A stretch of DNA of 64,000 nt from Spirosoma oryzae (GCF_003002825.1 NZ_PVTE01000001.1:1-64000), one strand, 5' to 3'. Shown: positions 32,650-40,996, numbered from the stretch's first letter. Notes: generated by a model not told the origin, from the sequence alone. Made by a program: numbers and translations.

Positions 32650-35600
32650 CTAGAATTTCACCATCAGGTTAACGCCCATGCTGCGGGTACGGGGTAGCGA
32701 GAACGCTTCGAAGCCTTGCGCGTTGCTGTTGGTATAGCTCGATTCGGGGTCGAAGTTGTCGGTGTTGCGGTACAGGATAAACGGGTTACGGGCGACAAGC
32801 GAGATCGACGCACCCTGAATCCGCAGGGGTTTCAGTACACCCGCCGGGATGTTGTAGTTCAGCACTACCTGCCGCAGTTTCACGAAGCTACCGTCGTACA
32901 GAAACAGGTCGGTGTAGTTTTTCAGGTTGTCGTAGTACAGGCGCAGCCCCGACACCGGAATCGTGGCCGAGTAGGGGGTACCCTCCGGCGTCACACCCGA
33001 TACGGGCAGGCCACTTTCACGGCCTGGCAGCGTGCTTTTCTGTAGACCGAAACGGGTTGCGTACACGTCCATCGTCGAGAAAATCTTGTTGCCGAACTTA
33101 CCGTCGATCAGCACGTCGAGCGAGAAGTTTTTGTAGGTGAACGTGTTGCTCAGCCCCATCGTCAGTGGCGGTACACCCTGACCCAGTTCGGTCAGCGCAC
33201 TGCGTTGCGGATAGCCCGTGGCGGTGTTGTAGACGACGTTGTTGTTGGCGTCGCGTACCATCGTATAGCCTTTGATGACACCGTATGGCCGGCCCACGGC
33301 ATTGTGGATGAACGCCCAGCTACCAACGCTGCTCGCTACTTCGATGGTGTTCAGCCCGTCGGCCAGTTTCACCACTTCGTTTTTGTTGTAAGCCAGATTG
33401 TAGCTGACGTTCCAGTTGAAGTTGCGCGTTTTTACCGGATTGCCCGTAATCAGCATCTCGATACCGCTGTTGTTGACCTGCCCGATGTTGAGCAGTACGT
33501 CCTGATACCCCGTCGCTCGCGATACCGACGTCCGTACGATGTCGTCGGTGGTTTTGCGGTTGTAGTAGGTCAGGTCGAGGCCGAGCCGGTTGCGGAAAAA
33601 CTTCATGTCCAGACCCAGTTCGTAGGTCGTCGACGTTAGCGGGCGCAGGCTTGAGTTCGTCACCAGGTTGACCCCGTTCGACTGAGTTACCTGCTGGAGG
33701 GGCCGACCGTCGTGGCCGCCCTGCACCATGCTGTAGGTCTGGTTCAGGATGTACGGATCGGGCGTTGCGCCACCTACCTGTGCACCGGACGCCCGTACCT
33801 TGGCGAAGCTGATCCAGCCCGGCAGACGAGCCGCCTGCGACAGTACGAAGCTACCACCGATGGATGGGTAGAAAATGCTGTTGTTCTGCTGACTGAGCGT
33901 CGAGAACCAATCCTGCCGACCCGTAACGGTCAGGAAGGCAATGCCTTTATAATCGAAATCGGCCGAAGCGAAGATCGAGTTAGTCGCCGTTTTCTGGTTG
34001 ACCGGCCGGGTCGTCAGTGACGACAGGTTGGTGTAGCTGTAGAAGAACGGAATGATGAACTGCGTACCGTCGATGTAGGTGTCGTTGACGGTGTAGAGCC
34101 GTTTGTTACCCCCGACGAAGGCGGTCATCCCCAGGTTCTTGCCGAGTTTGGTGTCGTAGTTCACCGTCAGCAGCGAGTTCGTTTCCGATACCGACGAGTT
34201 GATTTCGTGGTATTCACCCGCAGCATTGGCCGTGTAGACCGTACCCGTCGGGATGATGCCCACCGAGCGGAAATTGTAGAAATCGCGGCTGACGCTACCC
34301 CGCACGTACAGGTTGTCGAGAATATTGAATTTCAGGTTGGCCTGTCCGATAAACCGGTTCTTGGTATCGTTATTCTGGAAGCGGTTGACGACAAAGTACG
34401 AGTTCGACGCGTAGGGCGTTTCGTTCCACTGGGTCTCGCGGCCACTGGCGTCGTAGCCCGGCGACAGTTGCCGTATGTCGACCGTATTAGCGACCATGTA
34501 CACCGCCCAGTTGGGGTTACCCGGTGCGTCGCCCGCGCTGGGTCGGTTGGTTCCCTGTTCGAGGTTGTACTGCGCTACCGTTTCGAGCGACAGCCGCTTG
34601 CTCAGGATCGCGTTGACGTTCAGGTTGGCAATCTTCCGGTTGAACTTCGAATTGGGCAGAATACTCTTGTTGTCGACGTTGGCAAGCGAAAAGCGGAAGT
34701 TGATGTTCTCGCTGCCGCCATTCAGCGCCACCGTGTTCGTGAACGTCGACCCGGTCTGGTAGAAGTTTCTGATGTTGTTGCGCTGTGGCGAGTACGGATG
34801 TTGCAGCCCGTCGAAGGCAATGTACGGCTGCCCGTCCATGCGCGTTCCCCACGACCGACGGCCCCAGTTCGTCGCCTGTGCCTGCGTCGTCGGTTTTACG
34901 CCACCGTCGCCCTGTCCGTATTCGTACTGAAAATCAGGAAATACGGCGGGGGTGTCGAACATCAGCGTCGTGTTGTAGTCGATGCCGATGCCTTTCTGCG
35001 CCCGGCCTTTCTTGGTCGTAATCAGGATAACCCCGTTGGCGGCCCGTGAGCCGTAAAGCGCGGCTGCCGTACCACCTTTCAGCACACTGATCGATTCGAT
35101 ATCGTCGGGGTTGATGCCACCGATGCCATCGCCCCGGTCGACGTTCAGGCCACTACCGTTGGTGGTTGGGCTACCGCCGGGTGTCGTATTGTCGATCGGC
35201 ATCCCGTTGATTACGTACAGCGGCTGGTTGTTGCCGTTCAGCGACCCGTTACCCCGGATGATGACCCGGCTAGACCCACCGGCCCCTGTCGACAGACCCG
35301 ACGCGTTGACCCCGGCGATCTTGCCGCTGAGCGCGTTGGCGACATTGGTTTCGCGGGCCTGTGTAAAATCGCTGCCCTTCACTTCCGTTACCGAATAGGC
35401 CAGTGCTTTCTTGTCTTTCGTAATCCCAAGCGCCGTAACCACAACTTCGTTAAGCTGCGTCTGATCTTCTTTCAGGGCCACGTTCAGCACCGAACGGCCA
35501 CCGACGGCAATTTCCTGGCCGACGAAGCCGATGTACGAGAGAACGACCGTTGCCTGTGGGTTCGACAACCGAAGCGAGTAGTTACCGTCGCTGTCGGTGA

Positions 35601-35778
35601 CGGTGCCTTTGGTCGAGCCTTTCTCGACGATGGTTACGCCGGGTAGCGCCGTGTTATCGGCACCGTTGGTCACTTTACCCGTCAGGGTTTGCGCCAGCGT
35701 GGGCAGGCTCAACAGCCAGCACAGCAGCAGCAATACGGGTGAACCAGCCCGTTGGGTAGTCAGGGATAGTTTATTCAT
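32650..35778 (-). CDS. susC: SusC/RagA-type TonB-dependent receptor
   Basis: A 1,042-residue outer-membrane receptor. A signal peptide (SPVLLLLCWLLSLPTLAQ) is followed by a carboxypeptidase-regulatory-like domain (LTGKVTNGADNTALPGVTIV), the SusC TonB-type box region (LNEVVVTALGITKDKK), a plug (ISVLKGGTAAALYGSRAANG) and a 22-strand barrel ending in MGVNLMVKF with terminal Phe. It would import oligosaccharides captured by SusD. The start at 35778 is preferred over 35925, which adds 49 residues and runs through the promoter region. It is the first gene of the locus, divergent from the deoR-type gene. Confidence 0.93.
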   Translation of the reverse strand: MNKLSLTTQRAGSPVLLLLCWLLSLPTLAQTLTGKVTNGADNTALPGVTIVEKGSTKGTVTDSDGNYSLRLSNPQATVVLSYIGFVGQEIAVGGRSVLNVALKEDQTQLNEVVVTALGITKDKKALAYSVTEVKGSDFTQARETNVANALSGKIAGVNASGLSTGAGGSSRVIIRGNGSLNGNNQPLYVINGMPIDNTTPGGSPTTNGSGLNVDRGDGIGGINPDDIESISVLKGGTAAALYGSRAANGVILITTKKGRAQKGIGIDYNTTLMFDTPAVFPDFQYEYGQGDGGVKPTTQAQATNWGRRSWGTRMDGQPYIAFDGLQHPYSPQRNNIRNFYQTGSTFTNTVALNGGSENINFRFSLANVDNKSILPNSKFNRKIANLNVNAILSKRLSLETVAQYNLEQGTNRPSAGDAPGNPNWAVYMVANTVDIRQLSPGYDASGRETQWNETPYASNSYFVVNRFQNNDTKNRFIGQANLKFNILDNLYVRGSVSRDFYNFRSVGIIPTGTVYTANAAGEYHEINSSVSETNSLLTVNYDTKLGKNLGMTAFVGGNKRLYTVNDTYIDGTQFIIPFFYSYTNLSSLTTRPVNQKTATNSIFASADFDYKGIAFLTVTGRQDWFSTLSQQNNSIFYPSIGGSFVLSQAARLPGWISFAKVRASGAQVGGATPDPYILNQTYSMVQGGHDGRPLQQVTQSNGVNLVTNSSLRPLTSTTYELGLDMKFFRNRLGLDLTYYNRKTTDDIVRTSVSRATGYQDVLLNIGQVNNSGIEMLITGNPVKTRNFNWNVSYNLAYNKNEVVKLADGLNTIEVASSVGSWAFIHNAVGRPYGVIKGYTMVRDANNNVVYNTATGYPQRSALTELGQGVPPLTMGLSNTFTYKNFSLDVLIDGKFGNKIFSTMDVYATRFGLQKSTLPGRESGLPVSGVTPEGTPYSATIPVSGLRLYYDNLKNYTDLFLYDGSFVKLRQVVLNYNIPAGVLKPLRIQGASISLVARNPFILYRNTDNFDPESSYTNSNAQGFEAFSLPRTRSMGVNLMVKF

Positions 35779-35832
35779 AGATACATGCAGGTAGGTATTA
35801 CGTAAGGAATACTGATTGCAGAAGTTGCGATC

Positions 35833-35930
35833 ATTAATTGCAAATATTGCCGAATAAAATTTTAAATCAAGGTTTTTGCGAATAATAATCGGTAAAATAG
35901 GGGATGTACATACTTTTGTTTGCAATTAAT
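35833..35930. promoter_or_regulatory. divergent susC/deoR regulatory region with paired operator halves
   Basis: Within the AT-rich 279-base gap, a perfect 12-base inverted repeat has arms ATTAATTGCAAA (35833-35844) and TTTGCAATTAAT (35919-35930), 74 bases apart. A TACTTTTG box (35911-35918) abuts the right arm on the plus strand. Such widely spaced sites fit binding by an oligomeric DeoR-type repressor. Further TTTGCA motifs lie at about 35981. Confidence 0.5.
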
Positions 35931-36015
35931 TCAATATATAGTAGTTTAGTGCTGCAATGGTGTCGGAATTGGTAGCTTAATTTGCAGTAACTGGCAATAG
36001 CCTAGTAAATTGGTT

Positions 36016-36023
36016 CATCTTTG
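36016..36023 (+). promoter_or_regulatory. near-consensus -7 box of the deoR-type gene
   Basis: CATCTTTG differs from TAnnTTTG in one base. It lies 34 bases upstream of the regulator's start. Confidence 0.35.
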
Positions 36024-36057
36024 CCCTTACACCTGATCTATTCCCCGTAGTTATTCC

Positions 36058-36831
36058 ATGCTGGCGACCGATCCGTCTATTGTCTTAGTGAAAGAGGAGC
36101 GCAAAGAGATGCTGCTCAAACAGATTAACCTGCACACCCGTGTCTACCTGGGTGATCTGGCCAGTACGCTCAATGTATCCGAAGACACCATCCGGCGCGA
36201 TATCAACGAGTTGGCGGATGAGGGAAAGCTGATAAAAATTCGCGGTGGCGCGATGTCGAAAGCGTATCACCATACCTCGGCGGTACAGGAAACGTATGGG
36301 CATCAGGACAAGCGTACGATCGCTGAAAAATGCCTGCCGTTGCTACAGGATGGTATGTTGATTCTAATCGGCGGGGGGACCACGATCCGGGAGCTAATCA
36401 AGCTGATTCCGGCGGACCTGCGGGCGACGTTCGTGACCGTCAATCCGCTAACGGCCGTTGAACTGATGGATAAGCCGAACCTGGAGATCATTATGGTCGG
36501 CGGACAGATTTCGCGCTACAGTCAGATGAGCGTTGGGGGAGAGGTGTATCAGCGGTTGTCGGAGTTCCGGGCCGATCTCTGCATTATCGGTACCAACGCG
36601 ATCGACGCCCGTAGTGGCCTGACCGATTCGGATTGGGAAACCGTGCAGGCTAAGAAAGCAATGATACAGGCTTCTGCAAAAGTTGCAGTTTTGGCAATAT
36701 CAGAAAAATTAAACAGCGTTATGCGGATGAAAATAGCCGACCTTCACCAGATCGACTACCTCATTACCGAACTGCCTGCCGAATCGCCCCAACTGACGCC
36801 GTACCGGGCGGGTAACGTACAGTTGCGGTAA
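36058..36831 (+). CDS. DeoR/GlpR-family transcription regulator
   Basis: A 257-residue regulator. An N-terminal DeoR winged helix (VYLGDLASTLNVSEDTIRRD, INELADEGKLIKIRGGA) lies at about 20-65. The C-terminal sugar-phosphate-sensing DeoR domain follows (LLQDGMLILIGGGTTIRELI, MVGGQISR, CIIGTNAIDARSGLTDSDWE). Members usually repress sugar genes until a phosphorylated sugar binds. Divergent placement to susC suggests control of the GH20/GH29 locus, which is inference. Start: ATG 36058 gives a typical N-terminus; ATG 36109 (MLLKQINLH) is also possible. Confidence 0.9.
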   Translation: MLATDPSIVLVKEERKEMLLKQINLHTRVYLGDLASTLNVSEDTIRRDINELADEGKLIKIRGGAMSKAYHHTSAVQETYGHQDKRTIAEKCLPLLQDGMLILIGGGTTIRELIKLIPADLRATFVTVNPLTAVELMDKPNLEIIMVGGQISRYSQMSVGGEVYQRLSEFRADLCIIGTNAIDARSGLTDSDWETVQAKKAMIQASAKVAVLAISEKLNSVMRMKIADLHQIDYLITELPAESPQLTPYRAGNVQLR

Positions 36832-36885
36832 TTCGCCTGCTGCCACGCCAGGTGCAGATCTGGCGGTTGGCCTGATGGTGCGTTC

Positions 36886-37104
36886 TTACGGGACCGTGAC
36901 GATTGGGTAATTACGACCCTGTTCGACAGCCCACATCAGATCTTCCAGTAAATGCGGTACCTCAATGGACATCGTGTTATTTTGCCCGCAGACGGGGCCG
37001 TTACAACAGATGACGCTGCCCTGCTCACCCGGAATGATCGCTACAATATTGTATACGTTTAACGCTATCGGTTCTTTATCCTTCGTTTCAACTTTAATGA
37101 ACAT
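36886..37104 (-). CDS. small hypothetical protein
   Basis: A 72-residue protein starting MFIKVETKDKEPIALNVYNI. A beta-strand-rich N-half is followed by a Cys-containing segment (SVICCNGPVCGQNN) and a short C-terminal helix (HLLEDLMWAVEQG). The three close Cys might bind a metal, but the spacing is not a recognised motif. No family was recognised. An upstream ATG at 37161 would add 19 residues and is less likely. It is a single gene between two plus-strand genes. Confidence 0.5.
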   Translation of the reverse strand: MFIKVETKDKEPIALNVYNIVAIIPGEQGSVICCNGPVCGQNNTMSIEVPHLLEDLMWAVEQGRNYPIVTVP

Positions 37105-37287
37105 AACAATTGAGGTCGATTGAGTAGTGAGAGTATGCACAAGTATACTTTGCGTAAACAATATATGCTACAGAATTGTGGTGAATGGAGCGCATAATCT
37201 TATTGAATTGGTACCTTCTCAATGCATGGGTAACGGACTCTCTTACGAAACAAAACAACGTACCAGGAGTCTATGAAGTACAGTCGT

Positions 37288-37330
37288 GGGCTACGGGTAC
37301 AAGGTCTTGAATCCGTCGAGGCTGTAGCCC
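37288..37330. repeat. GGGCTAC/GTAGCCC hairpin
   Basis: Arms of 7 bases (37288-37294 and 37324-37330) flank 29 bases. It lies in the 335-base gap upstream of the beta-phosphoglucomutase gene, which holds no other gene. It resembles the hairpin at 4666-4721. Confidence 0.3.
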
Positions 37331-37409
37331 GAAGCAACAAATCCGGAGTATGCTTATAAAATCAGCCTGTACCGGCAGGTCGTTACCGTAGCCACACGAC
37401 ACAAACCGT

Positions 37410-37417
37410 TACTTTTG
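37410..37417 (+). promoter_or_regulatory. -7 box (TACTTTTG) of pgmB
   Basis: An exact TAnnTTTG match 22 bases upstream of the ATG at 37440, implying a short leader. Confidence 0.6.
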
Positions 37418-37439
37418 CCCGCTAAACAGTTGTACGTGC

Positions 37440-38096
37440 ATGGCCATTAAGGCATTTTTATTCGATCTCGACGGTGTTATCGTCGACACGGCGATTTACC
37501 ACTACCAGGCCTGGCGCCGACTGGCCAATGAACTGGGATTCGACATCTCGGAGGAATTTAACGAGCGGTTGAAAGGCGTCAGCCGCATGGAGTCGCTCGA
37601 CCTGATTCTGGCGGAGGGCGGTCAGACGCTGTCTGATGAACGGAAGCTGGAACTGGCCACGCAGAAAAATGAGTGGTACCTGGAACTGGTCAGCCGCATG
37701 ACGCCGGACGACATTCTGCCGGGTGTTGCTCCCTTCTTCTCGCAGGTGCGCAAGGCGGGCCTGCACACGGCGCTGGGCTCCGTCAGCAAGAATGCCCCCC
37801 TGATTCTGGAACGTATCGGTATGGGCGAAGTCTTCGACGCAGTGATCGACGGTAACAAGATCAGTAAAGGCAAACCCGACCCGGAAGTATTCACCAAAGG
37901 CGCTGCCGAACTGGACGTGCAGCCCGACGAATGTGTCGTCTTTGAAGATGCCGTAGCCGGTATCGAAGCTGGAAAGCGGGGTGGTATGCACACCGTCGGA
38001 CTGGGATCGCCCGATGTGCTGACGCAGGCCGACATGGTGGCTCCGTCGCTGGAACACCTGACCGTCGAGCAGGTACTGGCGCGCTTCAATGCCTAA
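37440..38096 (+). CDS. pgmB: beta-phosphoglucomutase
   Basis: A 218-residue HAD-superfamily enzyme of the beta-PGM type. The catalytic motif FDLDGVIVDTA carries D9 (nucleophile) and D11 (acid/base). Motif II is LGSVSKNAP near 117, and motif III/IV is GKPDPEVF...CVVFEDAVAGIEAGKRGG near 145-180. The cap domain contains NERLKGVSRMESLDLIL, the typical beta-PGM substrate-cap helix. It converts beta-glucose 1-phosphate to glucose 6-phosphate after maltose or trehalose phosphorolysis, but no phosphorylase is in this window. It is probably monocistronic. Confidence 0.9.
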   Translation: MAIKAFLFDLDGVIVDTAIYHYQAWRRLANELGFDISEEFNERLKGVSRMESLDLILAEGGQTLSDERKLELATQKNEWYLELVSRMTPDDILPGVAPFFSQVRKAGLHTALGSVSKNAPLILERIGMGEVFDAVIDGNKISKGKPDPEVFTKGAAELDVQPDECVVFEDAVAGIEAGKRGGMHTVGLGSPDVLTQADMVAPSLEHLTVEQVLARFNA

Positions 38097-38473
38097 ATCC
38101 GGCTGGGCTGGCGCTTCCTGTAGCGATGCGACCGCCCGGCGGCCCGGCCTTCGCGTCTCATCCTCTGGATAGTTGGGTGCATAATAAAAAGCAGTGCTCG
38201 TTCGCGGGCTTGCGTGCGACAAGCCGCACTTGGTTGACAGGCCGTCTTTTAGCTTGTAGTTTGGGCGTCGGTCGATAGGCCAAACTTGGGCGTAGGCAAC
38301 CTGTTTTAGCGGGTCAGGTTGCGGCTGACAGTAGACAGTTGGGTGTTGACAAGCCCCAAAAAGCGTCGGTCGACACAAGCCACTTAAATGTTGGCAGATC
38401 AAGTGTCGATTAACACATCCAGCATTGGAGATATATCACTTTTGTATTATAGTGTACGACATCTTTACTATAA
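38097..38473. other. gap between pgmB and the toxin-antitoxin island
   Basis: No gene was recognised. The sequence is GC-rich up to about 38400 and then becomes AT-rich. Short direct repeats occur, for example GCGTCGGTCGA at about 38265 and again at about 38365. The change in base composition suggests an insertion junction near 38.4 kb. Confidence 0.4.
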
Positions 38474-38499
38474 ACAGTAGGATATTTGTACATCCTGTT
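38474..38499 (+). promoter_or_regulatory. operator-like dyad before the Panacea gene
   Basis: ACAG-T-AGGAT, 8 bases, ATCCT-GT: imperfect 9-base dyad immediately upstream of the TACCTTTG box. It is placed where an antitoxin or complex could repress its own operon. Confidence 0.4.
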
Positions 38500-38500
38500 G

Positions 38501-38508
38501 TACCTTTG
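38501..38508 (+). promoter_or_regulatory. -7 box (TACCTTTG) of the Panacea pair
   Basis: An exact TAnnTTTG match 29 bases upstream of the ATG at 38538, directly after the dyad. Confidence 0.55.
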
Positions 38509-38537
38509 CAATCCTAATAATTTTACCAACAAGAAGT

Positions 38538-38981
38538 ATGACGACTGCAAGAGACGTAGCGGAGTACATTTTACAGCTAGCGGACAGTGAAGTAAGCGAT
38601 AACGATGTTACTAATCTTAAGCTACAAAAGCTAGTGTATTATGTACAGGGCTTTCATCTCGCTATGTTTGATAAAACAGTATTTTCTGACCCTATTGCTC
38701 CTTGGCAGTACGGTCCAGTAGTGTCAGAGCTGTATCATACATATAAGGAAAACGGTGGTAGTGTAATTAAGCCAACCGCTGAGTACACACCAACCGAGGC
38801 TTTTTCTGAAGAACAAGAAAATCTTATTAAAGAAGTTTTCAATGTTTACGGTCAGTTCTCTGCTTGGAAACTTCGAGATATGACGCACCAAGAACTACCT
38901 TGGATAGAGGCTGATGAACTGAAGCTTCCTGAAATCAAAGTCGAAACAATGCGTACTTTTTTTAAGGATCATATCAATTAG
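38538..38981 (+). CDS. Panacea-domain (DUF4065/SocA-like) antitoxin
   Basis: A 147-residue protein that fits the Panacea domain closely. It has the opening RDVAEYILQLADSEVSDND, then VTNLKLQKLVYYVQGFHLAM, the PIAPWQYGPVVSELYHTY block and the C-terminal WKLRDMTHQELPW. Panacea proteins are antitoxins that neutralise unrelated toxins. It is followed after 5 bases by the next gene, the usual antitoxin-first order. Codon use and base composition are AT-rich compared with neighbours, which points to recent transfer. Confidence 0.85.
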   Translation: MTTARDVAEYILQLADSEVSDNDVTNLKLQKLVYYVQGFHLAMFDKTVFSDPIAPWQYGPVVSELYHTYKENGGSVIKPTAEYTPTEAFSEEQENLIKEVFNVYGQFSAWKLRDMTHQELPWIEADELKLPEIKVETMRTFFKDHIN

Positions 38982-38986
38982 GGCTA

Positions 38987-39394
38987 ATGGGAATTAAGAA
39001 ACCCCAACCTACACAAGGTAAGAATGTAAAAGTTACTACAACAAGTATAGTAAGCCCGGACATAAAACATCCGGTTTTTTGTTTTAGATACTTAGTGAAG
39101 GGGTTTGATCTTGAGCAATGTGAAGAATATGAATCCGTTGCGCTCATCAAGCACTTGTACAACTTGAGTCAACTCACGTGGGAAGAAATTAAACTTGCGC
39201 CAAGACATGGTATGGGCTCGGAAAAAATCCAACGAAACTCTATAAAAGCCAGTATCCCCAAATTCATTACAGACGATGTTGACTACTTTTTAGCCCTGCG
39301 TTTTCAAGGTAAAAAGCCGTTCGTGGGCCATCGTAGCGGCTCAGTTTTTCATATAATCTGGATTGACAACAAATTCACTTTATATAATCATTAA
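38987..39394 (+). CDS. probable toxin partner of the Panacea protein
   Basis: A 135-residue protein with start MGIKKPQPTQGKNVKVTTTS. The N-terminus is basic. Conserved-looking blocks are FCFRYLVKGFDLEQC, LSQLTWEEIKLAPRHGMGSE, VDYFLALRFQGKKPFVGHRS and VFHIIWIDNKFTLYNH, which I recognise as a recurring small family often beside DUF4065 genes. No nuclease or synthetase motif can be named with confidence. The role as toxin is inferred from the 5-base spacing and the Panacea partner. It is AT-rich like its partner. A His/Arg pair (RHG; HIIW) could be catalytic, as a guess only. Confidence 0.65.
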   Translation: MGIKKPQPTQGKNVKVTTTSIVSPDIKHPVFCFRYLVKGFDLEQCEEYESVALIKHLYNLSQLTWEEIKLAPRHGMGSEKIQRNSIKASIPKFITDDVDYFLALRFQGKKPFVGHRSGSVFHIIWIDNKFTLYNH

Positions 39395-39601
39395 AGTGCC
39401 ATCAGGAAGATAGATAATTTACGGTTTCTGTTTCGATTAGTAGCCTTATCGCTCCGCGTGGGGTAGCTGCCGGGTGACAGGAAGCAGGCCGCAACGTCAA
39501 GCAAAGCAGCCCAACCGGCAGGGGGTGTAAAGGCGGGCAGCTACTTTTCTCCTTTCAACTTGCTCACAGGGCCATCAACCCCCTGGGTCGTTGGATGATA
39601 T
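39395..39601. other. gap downstream of the toxin gene
   Basis: No gene was recognised. Composition returns to GC-rich at about 39440, marking the right edge of the AT-rich segment. Confidence 0.4.
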
Positions 39602-39652
39602 GGGCTGAGACGTTTGTAGAGCCGCCGGGCGGCTCTACAAACGTCTCAGCCC
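39602..39652. repeat. perfect 25-bp-arm palindrome
   Basis: Arms 39602-39626 (GGGCTGAGACGTTTGTAGAG...) and 39628-39652 are perfectly complementary around a single G. It would form a near-uninterrupted 25-bp hairpin. Shortly after, at about 39672-39720, a weaker copy-like stretch (TGGGCTGACGCACGCGGAGC...GCGTCTCTACA) suggests a related element. It lies between the toxin gene (+) and the cyclase gene (-), so it may be a bidirectional terminator or a small mobile palindrome. Confidence 0.9.
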
Positions 39653-39728
39653 CGGATGGTGAGTAGATCGGATGGTGTGGGCTGACGCACGCGGAGCCGC
39701 GAAGGATCGCGTCTCTACATAGATTACA

Positions 39729-40502
39729 TCATTCGTGTTCGTTCAGGATCGCCACGACGCGGGCGGGCGCGGCCGATGCACCGACGATCTTCAGAGGGAA
39801 TACGCAGACCTTAAAGCCGGTTGTGGGCAGGGCTTCCAGGTTCACCAGTTGCTCCATGTGGCAATACTCGTGTTCTTGCCCCACCAGGTGTCCTTCCCAG
39901 AACAGGTGTTGATCGCCCCGTAGTTTGGCCTGCTTGATCATATGCCGCAGGGGTAAATCCCACCCCCACTGGTCGATTCCCATCACCCTGATGCCCTGCT
40001 CAATGAGCCACCGTGTCGCGTCCGCGCTCATACCGGTCCCGACCTCGGCGAAGTTCTTCTGCCCGTTGAAGCGCGAACGGCCCGTCCGGATCAGCACGAT
40101 CATCCCCGGTTGCAGGTTGACGTTTGTCTGCTGCAAGACTTGTTGCACGTCGGCAGCCGTGATGGGGTCGAAGTCCGCCTTGTGGCTCATGTCGACAACG
40201 ACCCCGTCGCCGTAGCACCAGTCCAGTGGAATCTGATCGATGGTTTTGGCCGGTTGGCCCGCTACGTCCGGCGCGTAGTGCCAGGGAGCATCCAGGTGGG
40301 TGGTGGCGTGAACGCCCATCGACTGAATCGTATCGTCGGCCCAGCCGACGAAGCGGGGGGGGAACAGATTAAAAGGAAGGCCCAGCAGTCGGATCAGCCA
40401 ACGGGCTTTCTGGTGCGGCTTGTGTTTGATCTTGACCCGCATAAACCACGGGTCCTGCGCATTGTAGCGAATGGGCTTAGAAAGGTCGATGAGTCGGCTC
40501 AT
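39729..40502 (-). CDS. cyclase-family protein (kynurenine-formamidase-like)
   Basis: A 257-residue metal hydrolase of the cyclase/DUF-like family that includes bacterial kynurenine formamidase. The metal motif HATTHLDAPWH spans residues 65-75 and corresponds to HxGTHxDxPxH, with G replaced by T. IVLIRTGRSRFNG near 150 and IRVMGIDQWGWD near 185 are the other family blocks. Substrate is unknown, since no tryptophan-catabolic gene is nearby. It is 32 bases downstream of the acetyltransferase gene and probably cotranscribed with it. Confidence 0.85.
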   Translation of the reverse strand: MSRLIDLSKPIRYNAQDPWFMRVKIKHKPHQKARWLIRLLGLPFNLFPPRFVGWADDTIQSMGVHATTHLDAPWHYAPDVAGQPAKTIDQIPLDWCYGDGVVVDMSHKADFDPITAADVQQVLQQTNVNLQPGMIVLIRTGRSRFNGQKNFAEVGTGMSADATRWLIEQGIRVMGIDQWGWDLPLRHMIKQAKLRGDQHLFWEGHLVGQEHEYCHMEQLVNLEALPTTGFKVCVFPLKIVGASAAPARVVAILNEHE

Positions 40503-40534
40503 CAGGAAAACGATAGGTTGGTTTGAAAAAGAGG

Positions 40535-40996
40535 TTATTGAGTCAGGTGAAGCTTCATGCCTTCGTGCGAATCGACAAAGCCGAGCGATTCGTAAAAACG
40601 TTTCGCATCGGGTCGTTTTTTGTCCGTCGTCAGTTGGAGTACGTGGGCACCTCGTTCCGTGGCCCGCTGGATGGCGTACTGAAACAGCGCCGTCCCGACG
40701 CCCTGTCCCCGGTAGGTCGACTTGACGCGTACGGCTTCGATCTGCGCCCGGATGCCGCCCTGATAGGTTAGGTACGGAATAAACGTTAGCTGAAAGGTTG
40801 CAACGAGTTCGCCGTCAAGGGTAACGACGGTTAACTCCTGATTGCTGTCGCGACGGATGGCGTCGAAGGCCCGTTGATACGCCGTGGGAAGGGGGATCTG
40901 ATATTGTTCCCGGCGCGCGCCCAGGGCATCGTCGGCCAGCATGGCAACAATGTCGGCAAGGTCGTCCTGCGTCGCCAGGCGGTAAGTAACGTTCAT
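40535..40996 (-). CDS. GNAT-family N-acetyltransferase
   Basis: A 153-residue GNAT protein. It starts MNVTYRLATQDDLADIVAML; the acetyl-CoA loop is VRVKSTYRGQGVGTALFQYA (R/QxxGxG/A) and the C-terminal block is AKRFYESLGFVDSHEGMKLH. The acceptor substrate is not evident. An ATG at 41098 would add 34 residues without a GNAT match, so 40996 is preferred. It leads a two-gene unit with the cyclase gene. Confidence 0.88.
   Translation of the reverse strand: MNVTYRLATQDDLADIVAMLADDALGARREQYQIPLPTAYQRAFDAIRRDSNQELTVVTLDGELVATFQLTFIPYLTYQGGIRAQIEAVRVKSTYRGQGVGTALFQYAIQRATERGAHVLQLTTDKKRPDAKRFYESLGFVDSHEGMKLHLTQ

Noticed and set aside
37458..38402. 314-codon minus-strand frame covering pgmB and the following gap
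   Set aside because: It is antisense to pgmB, which has an intact HAD active site and a good promoter. The part in the gap shows no motif.
38160..38420. possible tRNA or structured RNA in the gap after pgmB
   Set aside because: Several short self-complementary words are present, but no cloverleaf, TTC-arm consensus or CCA end was found.
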